A stretch of 31,087 nucleotides of DNA from an uncultured Lachnospiraceae bacterium (lineage in GTDB: Bacteria; Bacillota; Clostridia; Lachnospirales; Lachnospiraceae), in assembly GCA_937950565.1 (NCBI GenBank), contig CALFCS010000082.1, positions 1-31,087 of the forward strand, written 5' to 3'. Both the position numbers and the translations under genes were made by a program. The notes under the pieces were generated by a model. That model was given only the letters and a program-made list of their open reading frames with translations, was not told the DNA's origin and did no database searches. This document shows, one piece after another, positions 25,493 to 31,087 of the stretch; positions within the stretch are counted from its first letter, which is position 1, and every line of letters starts with the position of its first letter.

Positions 25493-26743
25493 ATGGCGGC
25501 AAAAAATATGGATAAAAAAAGGTGGCTGGTATTAATTGCCAGCTGCCTCATAAACTTATGTATCGGTTCCATCTATGCATGGAGTGTATTTGCTTCTCCT
25601 CTGGCAGACAAGCTGAGTGCTGGAGGCGGAGCGGCTCTTACAGCGGCGAATCTGGCAATTGTATTTACAGTTGCTAATTCCGTCGGACCGATTACTATGA
25701 TTTCGGGCGGGTTTATTAATGATAAGCTGGGGCCGAAATGGGTAGTATTTGCGGGCGGTCTTTTGTTTGGACTTGGACTTCTTGCCTGTGGATTTGCAGG
25801 AAGCATTCCATTTCTGGTTGTAACCTACGGACTTGGCTGTGGACTTGGCATGGGGCTTGTATATGGCTGTACGATCAGCAACTCTGTAAAGTTCTTTCCG
25901 GATAAGAGAGGACTGATTGGGGGAATTGCGACAGCAACTTACGGGCTCAGCTCTGTACTCGTTCCTCCGGTTGCCAATGCGCTGATTGGAGCATTTGGAA
26001 TTAGTACGACACTGAAGGCGCTGGGAGCAGTATTTACCGTAGTTATCTGTGTGGCGGCGTTTTTTATCGAAAAATGTCCGGAAGGATATGCGCCGGAAGG
26101 CTGGAAACCAGAACAGAAGGCAGGCGGCAAAGGACAGAAAGATATGGTTCCGGTTGATAAGAACTGGAAGCAGATGATCATGGATCCGGTATTTTATATT
26201 ATGATTCTGATGCTTGTCTGCGGCGCTTTTAGTGGGTTGATGATAACGTCCCAGGCATCACCCATGGCACAGCAGATTACAGGGATGTCTGTCGGCCTGG
26301 CAGCAACCGCGGTATCGGTGCTTGCATTATTTAATGCGGCGGGCCGTGTGGCGGCAGGATTTCTGTCAGACAGATTTGGCCGTGTTAATGTGTTGATGGC
26401 GGCATTTGTATTAGAAATTATTGGGTTGTTCTGCCTCCTTACGTCAGGGCAGGGAGATACAGCAAAATTCCTGATTGGCCTTTCGATTATGGGAATCTGT
26501 TTTGGTTCTCTTATGGGAGTCTATCCGGGATTTACGGCAGATCAGTTTGGCGCAAAGAATAATAGTGTGAACTATGGAATTATGTTTATCGGGTTTGCAC
26601 TGGCAGGATTTTTCGGACCGACAATCGTAGGAAGGATTCTGTCGGCTGACGGGGTGTATACAAAGGCATTTTATATTGCGGCAGGACTTGCGGCGGCAGG
26701 AATTGTACTGACTTTTGTGTACCGGAAAAAACAGAATCATTAA
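25493..26743 (+). CDS. MFS transporter, OFA (oxalate/formate antiporter) family
   Basis: A 416-aa protein with about twelve membrane segments. RWLVLIASCLINLCIGSIYAWSVF at the N-terminus, GPKWVVFAGG, GCGLGMGLVYGC, and RVAAGFLSDRFGR in the second half place it in the OFA branch of the major facilitator superfamily, whose members move small organic acids. It follows etfA by 3 bases and ends the operon, so it is the likely importer of the acid or exchanger of substrate for product. No strong ribosome site precedes the ATG at 25493; the in-frame ATG at 25508 is possible. Confidence 0.88.
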   Translation: MAAKNMDKKRWLVLIASCLINLCIGSIYAWSVFASPLADKLSAGGGAALTAANLAIVFTVANSVGPITMISGGFINDKLGPKWVVFAGGLLFGLGLLACGFAGSIPFLVVTYGLGCGLGMGLVYGCTISNSVKFFPDKRGLIGGIATATYGLSSVLVPPVANALIGAFGISTTLKALGAVFTVVICVAAFFIEKCPEGYAPEGWKPEQKAGGKGQKDMVPVDKNWKQMIMDPVFYIMILMLVCGAFSGLMITSQASPMAQQITGMSVGLAATAVSVLALFNAAGRVAAGFLSDRFGRVNVLMAAFVLEIIGLFCLLTSGQGDTAKFLIGLSIMGICFGSLMGVYPGFTADQFGAKNNSVNYGIMFIGFALAGFFGPTIVGRILSADGVYTKAFYIAAGLAAAGIVLTFVYRKKQNH

Positions 26744-26767
26744 ATATGGTCTCATCCTCTAAACATA

Positions 26768-26804
26768 GGCGGGTGTTTGTGGAATATTTCCACAAGCACC
26801 CGCC
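26768..26804. terminator. Shared hairpin terminator between convergent genes
   Basis: A 17-base stem (arms 26768-26784 and 26788-26804, one G-U pair) encloses a 3-base loop. ACTTTTG follows at once and a run of seven T begins about 15 bases later. It ends the dehydratase operon on the + strand. The hairpin also lies 30 bases beyond the stop of the convergent reductase, so it could serve both, though the minus-strand T-run is weak. Confidence 0.8.
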
Positions 26805-26833
26805 ACTTTTGTCTGAATCTTTTTTTGAAAAAA

Positions 26834-28771
26834 TCAGAACCGCAGTCCGGCTGCCATCGCAGCATCATACCCGCTGCGGACGGCATCTTTTACCTGTCCG
26901 GCTTTTTGACAGTCACCAATACGTATGGTCTGTATGCCGGGGATAGTAAGTTTATCCGCCTCCTCAGATTTTGCTTTCATTCCGGCCGCCAGAAGAACTG
27001 TGTCAGAAGGAATGGATAATGGTCCTTCAGAGGTATCACAGATAACTTCATTTTCTGTAATTTCCTTACAGCAGGTCAGAGTATGTATGGTGACACGGTC
27101 CTTTAATTGTGTCTCCATTGCTGACCGGTGCATTTCATTTGCATCTTCTGCCCAGATACTCTTCATTTCTACGACTGTTACGGTCTTTCCTTTATCTGCA
27201 AGTTCAATTGCTGCTTCGCAGCCGGCCAGTCCGCCTCCGATAATGGTGACGCGTTCACCTGTTTCTTTTCCACCCAGATAATAGTCTAACAAAGGAACGG
27301 CATGTTCGATTCCGGTAACCGGAGGAAGAAGCGGTTTGGAACCGATGGCGATGATCAGGATATCCGGGTGGAATTCTTCAATAAATTCTGGTGTTACTTC
27401 CGTGTCAGTCCGGACATCGATGTCAAGGGCATGGATGCGCCGGATCAGATAATTTTTAAAGTCTGTAAGATCATGTTTGATATTTACATTGTCTGCATAA
27501 CAGAGAATTCCGCCAGGTGTACTGCACTTTTCACATAAGGTAACGCTGTGTCCCCGCTCAGCTGCTGTAATGGCGGCCTGCATGCCGGCAGTACCGCCTC
27601 CTGCAATCAGGATGCGCTTCGTGTCATATGGAAGAGCAGAATAGAAGTAATCCGCTTCATGTCCGATGACTGGATTGACGGAACAGCGTACAGAACCGGT
27701 AACCATGCCATATCCCAGGCAGTTCAGGCATCGCAGGCAGGGACGAATTTCATCCTCACGGCCTTCATATGCTTTTTTTGGAAGGTACGGGTCTGCGATA
27801 AGGGCTCTTCCTATAGCCACTGCATCGGCAGCCTTGCGTTCAAGGATATCTTCCATCATGGCAGGGTCTGAAAGGGAACCAACCGTTACAACAGGGGTAT
27901 GTACATGTTTACTGATTTCTTCTGCAAGAAATACATTGCATCCATGCTTTAAGAAAAGAGAAGGATGTGTAATGGTTTCTGTTTCTGCCACAATGAGAGT
28001 TCCGGCTGAGACATGAATCAAATCGGCAACTCCATCCAGCATTTTAGCAAGCTGTACTCCTTCTTCAAGAGGAATTCCTCCTTCCGTCATTTCGGAACCG
28101 CTGATACGAACTTCGATTGGAAAGTCTTTCCCACAGTATTTGCGGATTGCATCAATTGCCATCATAGTAAAACGGGCGCGGTTCTCTATACTTCCTCCAA
28201 ATTCATCCGTGCGGTGGTTGGTAAGAGGGGAATGAAAGCTTCCCAGAAGCCAGCCATGTCCGGCATGTAATGTCACCATATCAAATCCGGCCAACTTACA
28301 ACGTTTTGCAGCAAGGCCGAAGCTGTCTGCAATCTCTTCAATCTCTTCACGGTTCATAGCCTTTACCAGGTAGCCGTTATCGGTGGTTGTTTCATCAGGA
28401 CCAAGGCCCGGGAAATTTGCACGGGCAGCGCGGCAGCCGCCGTGGTTGAGTTCAATCGAGGCATAAGCTCCATATCTGTGAATTTCTTCTGTAATATCTG
28501 TAAGGAACGCAATAATGTTATTTGAATCAAGAAGCAATTTTGCACTTCCGGGAGCAATACCGGAAGCATGAACGACAGAATCTCCTACTGTTACAAGTGC
28601 AGGCCCGCCAAGTGAACGTAGTTTATAGAATAAAGTGTCTTTGGCAGTAGATTTGTTTGGAGTTCCCAGATTTACATCAAATAAGGAAATAGGAGATGCA
28701 AGTATCCGGTTTTTGAATGTTAAAGGGCCGACCTTTAATGGGCTGAATAAATTTTTATAGTGGGTTGTCAT
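26834..28771 (-). CDS. Old Yellow Enzyme-type enoate/dienoyl-CoA reductase (FMN, [4Fe-4S], FAD)
   Basis: A 645-aa NADH:flavin oxidoreductase with the 2-enoate reductase / 2,4-dienoyl-CoA reductase / BaiCD-BaiH domain plan. Residues 1-340 are the FMN TIM barrel (LFSPLKVGPLTFKNRI; HAGHGWLLGSFHSPLTNHRTDEFGGS at 169-194). Cluster cysteines are 345, 348, 351 and 363, so the second spacing is CX2C rather than the CX3C I recall for FadH. Two nucleotide loops follow, LIAGGGTAGMQAA near 388-400 and IIGGGLAGCEAA at 510-521. It would reduce an activated C=C bond. AGGAGA lies before the ATG. It converges on the dehydratase operon and may act on a free enoate from the same substrate. Confidence 0.9.
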   Translation of the reverse strand: MTTHYKNLFSPLKVGPLTFKNRILASPISLFDVNLGTPNKSTAKDTLFYKLRSLGGPALVTVGDSVVHASGIAPGSAKLLLDSNNIIAFLTDITEEIHRYGAYASIELNHGGCRAARANFPGLGPDETTTDNGYLVKAMNREEIEEIADSFGLAAKRCKLAGFDMVTLHAGHGWLLGSFHSPLTNHRTDEFGGSIENRARFTMMAIDAIRKYCGKDFPIEVRISGSEMTEGGIPLEEGVQLAKMLDGVADLIHVSAGTLIVAETETITHPSLFLKHGCNVFLAEEISKHVHTPVVTVGSLSDPAMMEDILERKAADAVAIGRALIADPYLPKKAYEGREDEIRPCLRCLNCLGYGMVTGSVRCSVNPVIGHEADYFYSALPYDTKRILIAGGGTAGMQAAITAAERGHSVTLCEKCSTPGGILCYADNVNIKHDLTDFKNYLIRRIHALDIDVRTDTEVTPEFIEEFHPDILIIAIGSKPLLPPVTGIEHAVPLLDYYLGGKETGERVTIIGGGLAGCEAAIELADKGKTVTVVEMKSIWAEDANEMHRSAMETQLKDRVTIHTLTCCKEITENEVICDTSEGPLSIPSDTVLLAAGMKAKSEEADKLTIPGIQTIRIGDCQKAGQVKDAVRSGYDAAMAAGLRF

Positions 28772-29169
28772 ATCATTTCTCCTTTCGTGTGAGTTGTAGA
28801 TACCTTCAAATCATATCGGAGACAGTATCCGGCAGTCTTTGCAAGGCCTCTGATTCCGGAGAATGTATGAAGAAAAGCAAGGTTAATTTTGTTCTCTGGC
28901 ACAGTGCGGGAAAAGCCTTCCGGGCCGTCAGAAATCAGGAAATGACAGGTTGTGTCTGTATCTGGAAATTTTGGTGGGAACTTCTGCAGATAAAGATATG
29001 CAGGGTCTCCGGAACGATTTCCTAAGAGGGACTGCCACAGGTGCTTATAGAGGAAAACTGCGTATTTCGTCTGAAACAATATAAATCTGAATGAATGAAA
29101 ATTCCTTGTGTTTTATTGATTGTGTAAATGCTATACAGAAACATCTCAACCAATAAATCAGGTAAGTAA

Positions 29170-29197
29170 ATTATAACATTTCTACAAAAAAAGTAAA
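29170..29197 (-). promoter_or_regulatory. Candidate promoter of the enoate reductase gene
   Basis: On the minus strand TTTACT (29192-29197) and a perfect TATAAT (29170-29175) are 16 bases apart. The start would be about 390 bases before the reductase ATG, a long leader, so a nearer promoter remains possible. Confidence 0.3.
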
Positions 29198-29199
29198 GA

Positions 29200-29207
29200 T
29201 TCGACAA
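29200..29207. promoter_or_regulatory. Possible second GntR operator half-palindrome
   Basis: TTCGACAA matches seven of eight bases of the TCGACAA arm of the palindrome before the dehydratase operon, and is framed by AGATT and AATCT. It lies between the divergent reductase and hydrolase genes. If the same GntR protein binds here, all three transcripts would be one regulon. The evidence is weak because the symmetric half is degraded. Confidence 0.25.
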
Positions 29208-29241
29208 ATCTATGGGAAAAATAAAACTGTACTCCAGCACA

Positions 29242-29270
29242 GTGTCAAAGGAAAAGAAAAGATTTATAGT
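29242..29270 (+). promoter_or_regulatory. Candidate sigma-A promoter of the hydrolase gene
   Basis: GTGTCA (29242-29247) and TATAGT (29265-29270) are separated by 17 bases, with 4 of 6 and 5 of 6 matches to consensus. Transcription would begin near 29277, giving a leader of about 65 bases that ends in GGAGGG before the ATG. Confidence 0.4.
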
Positions 29271-29342
29271 ATTTGTAGAAAATATAACATTTGCTGGCAA
29301 AAAATGGTAATATATGAAAGGAAATGATAAGGAGGGATTGTT

Positions 29343-31087
29343 ATGTCAGACAGATCAGATTTTCCAAAATACGATCCGAATGACCCTCAGTTTATTACGA
29401 GGGAAGAGGAGTATCTTGGAAAGAAAATTGACGTAATCTACAGAAAGGGAAAAGGCGGTTATAACAAAGAGCAGATGGCTGAGATGGCTGCGAAGGGAAC
29501 ACCGGTATCACCGTTTTCTTATATCGCAGATTTAAATACACACAGCTACGAGATTGTTCCGGGAATTATCTGTGACAGAGATACACCGGTTAAAATGCGT
29601 GACGGTGTAACAATTTACGCAGATATTTACCGTCCGAAGACAGATGAGAAGGTTCCGGTTATTATCTCATGGGGACCGTTTGGTAAGAACCAGGCTGAAG
29701 CAGGTCCAAGCTTTAAGCTTATGGGAGTACCGCCGCACACCGTATCTAAGATGGCGAAGTTTGAAGCGGCAGACCCGGGTTACTGGTGTCGGTACGGCTA
29801 TGCGGTAGCGAATGTTGACCCGCGTGGCGTCGGCAACAGTGAAGGTTATGTATCCAACTGGGGGGTACAGGACCGTTATGATGGCTATGATTTTATTGAA
29901 TGGGTAGCAGCACAGGATTGGTGTAACGGAAAGACATCCATGTTCGGTAACTCTGGTGTATGTATGGTAGTATGGCAGATTGCATCTGTAGCTCCGCCGC
30001 ACCTGACTTGTATCGGCGCTTGGGAAGGTACCGGAGATATGTATCGTGAGAGCTTTACTCTTGGCGGTATCAAGGCATCCGGATACAACAATAATATGGT
30101 GAACTCTATCGGAAGCAAGACTTATATCGAGGATGCGCCGAATATGCTGGATTCTCATCCGTTCTATGATGAATACTGGAGAGCCCGTACCCCAATCTGG
30201 GAGAATATCCGCGTTCCTGCTTATGTATGTGCAGGTCTTTGCCATATTCATCTGCGTGGTTCATTTGAGGCATTCCGCAAGATCAGAAGCCCGAAGAAAT
30301 GGATGCGGGCACACCGTGATATGGAATGGCCGGATACATACAATCCAGATAACCTGGAAGATCTTCGTCGTTTCTATGACCGGTATCTGAAGGATATCAA
30401 CAATGGTTGGGAGTTTACGCCGAAAGTAAGAATTGACGTAACAGATGCTTACGATTATGACTATGATCCGAAACATGTAGAGAAGGAATTCCCAATTGCA
30501 AGAACCGAGTACCGCAAACTTTATCTTGATGCGGCAACACATTCCATGTCCTACGAGCAGTATCCGGCACATAGTGAAGTGGAGTATGATCCGAAGACAG
30601 AGACGACGACCTTTGATGTTGTATTTGATGAAGAGACAGAGGTCATCGGATATATTAGCTTAAGACTTTATGTAGAATGCCGCGGCCATGACAATATGGA
30701 TTTGTTCCCGTGGGTAAAGAAGATTAACTGCAACGGAGAATATACACCGGTATATTGTATGGGTGAACCGTACCGTGGAGCATGGGGTTATATGAGAACG
30801 AAACGCCGTGAGCTGGATCCGGAATTATCCACACCATACCAGCCGGTACAGGCACACCAGAAGGATGAGCCGATGGAGCCCGGCAAGATTTATCCAGTAG
30901 ATATTGAGTTCTATCCGCACAGCCGTATCTGGCATAAGGGAGAGACGATGCGTCTGGAGATTCAGGGAAGATTCATCTATACAGAATGGTTTGAAGATGA
31001 CCATATGGTATTCGATTATGATAACGGAGAAGGAAAGCATGTCATCCATACAGGAGGAGAATATGCATCCTACTTACAGATTCCGTT
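29343..31087 (+). CDS. CocE/NonD-type serine hydrolase, 3' end beyond window
   Basis: At least 581 codons of an alpha/beta hydrolase of the X-Pro dipeptidyl-peptidase / cocaine-esterase group; the frame runs off the window. The start has GGAGGG 6 bases upstream. PVKMRDGVTIYADIYRP (82-98), VANVDPRGVGNSEG (155-168), and the nucleophile Ser204 in MFGNSGVC are seen. The GNS form replaces the classical GxSYxG. APPHLTCIGAWEG follows. HRDMEWPDTYNPDNLEDLRRFYDRYLKDI probably holds the catalytic histidine; the acid residue is not obvious at VCAGLCHIHLRGSFEAF. The C-terminal half is the jelly-roll domain. No signal peptide is present, so it is cytoplasmic. It cleaves an unknown ester or amide. Confidence 0.85.
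   Translation, partial: MSDRSDFPKYDPNDPQFITREEEYLGKKIDVIYRKGKGGYNKEQMAEMAAKGTPVSPFSYIADLNTHSYEIVPGIICDRDTPVKMRDGVTIYADIYRPKTDEKVPVIISWGPFGKNQAEAGPSFKLMGVPPHTVSKMAKFEAADPGYWCRYGYAVANVDPRGVGNSEGYVSNWGVQDRYDGYDFIEWVAAQDWCNGKTSMFGNSGVCMVVWQIASVAPPHLTCIGAWEGTGDMYRESFTLGGIKASGYNNNMVNSIGSKTYIEDAPNMLDSHPFYDEYWRARTPIWENIRVPAYVCAGLCHIHLRGSFEAFRKIRSPKKWMRAHRDMEWPDTYNPDNLEDLRRFYDRYLKDINNGWEFTPKVRIDVTDAYDYDYDPKHVEKEFPIARTEYRKLYLDAATHSMSYEQYPAHSEVEYDPKTETTTFDVVFDEETEVIGYISLRLYVECRGHDNMDLFPWVKKINCNGEYTPVYCMGEPYRGAWGYMRTKRRELDPELSTPYQPVQAHQKDEPMEPGKIYPVDIEFYPHSRIWHKGETMRLEIQGRFIYTEWFEDDHMVFDYDNGEGKHVIHTGGEYASYLQIP

Larger units (their letters stand above)
28772..29342. other. 571-base intergenic region between divergent genes
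   Basis: This gap must hold the promoters of the reductase (- strand) and the hydrolase (+ strand). The distal part (about 29080-29340) is AT-rich and contains the promoter and operator candidates listed separately. The proximal part (28780-29079) is richer in GC and is open in one minus-strand frame that ends by ATGA overlap with the reductase start. That frame has no good start or ribosome site, and its product is not recognised. I found no RNA gene, riboswitch or mobile element here. Confidence 0.6.

Noticed and set aside
27548..28016. Plus-strand frames of 107 and 116 codons within the enoate reductase
   Set aside because: They are antisense to the TIM-barrel and cluster region of the reductase, whose motifs are intact, and they have no plausible ribosome sites.
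1..31087. Search by eye for CRISPR arrays, tRNA/rRNA genes and transposases
   Set aside because: No regularly spaced repeats, no cloverleaf or rRNA-like stretches, and no transposase or integrase motifs were recognised.

Overview
The window looks like a chromosomal segment of an anaerobic, gut-type Clostridia, most likely Lachnospiraceae. This is inferred from the anaerobic (cobalt-early) cobalamin genes, the oxygen-sensitive 2-hydroxyacyl-CoA dehydratase, the Etf with a ferredoxin domain, strong AGGAGG-type ribosome binding sites, and medium GC with purine-rich coding strands. No rRNA, tRNA, CRISPR array or insertion sequence was seen.

Region 1 (1-13923, + strand) is a tightly packed cobalamin operon entered part-way through cbiF. 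The order is cbiF', cbiG, cbiH, a cbiJ-cbiE-cbiT triple fusion, cbiA, cobT, cobU, cobS, a shortened cobU paralogue, cobC, cbiB, cobD, cbiP, cbiC and an EamA-type permease. Many junctions are 4-base ATGA overlaps. Together these cover most of the route from cobalt-precorrin-4 to the finished cofactor. cbiK/X, cbiL, cbiD and the adenosyltransferase are not in the window. The operon promoter and any B12 riboswitch would lie upstream of it.

Region 2 (14087-16255) holds a GntR/FCD regulator followed by a markedly AT-rich cassette: an unknown 172-aa protein and a DUF433/DUF5615 toxin-antitoxin-like pair. The cassette has an extended -10 promoter inside a perfect palindrome and ends in a strong hairpin terminator.

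Region 3 (16274-26743, + strand) is a catabolic operon with a perfect palindromic operator candidate of the GntR/FadR type in front. It encodes both subunits of a 2-hydroxyacyl-CoA dehydratase, a family III CoA-transferase, the ATP-dependent dehydratase activator, an acyl-CoA ligase, an acyl-CoA dehydrogenase, EtfB, EtfA with two [4Fe-4S] motifs, and an OFA-family transporter. The proposed logic is import of a 2-hydroxy acid or enoate, priming by the ligase, CoA recycling by the transferase, radical dehydration to an enoyl-CoA, and reduction to the saturated acyl-CoA by an electron-bifurcating Acd-Etf complex. The gene set resembles a merger of the had/fld (2-hydroxyisocaproate / aryl-lactate) and car (caffeate reduction) systems.

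Region 4 (26834-31087) contains a convergent 645-aa Old Yellow Enzyme-type enoate reductase and, divergent from it across a 571-base gap, a CocE/NonD-type serine hydrolase that runs off the end of the window. These two may extend the catabolic locus by reducing a free enoate and by releasing substrate from an ester or amide. The actual substrate cannot be read from the sequence.
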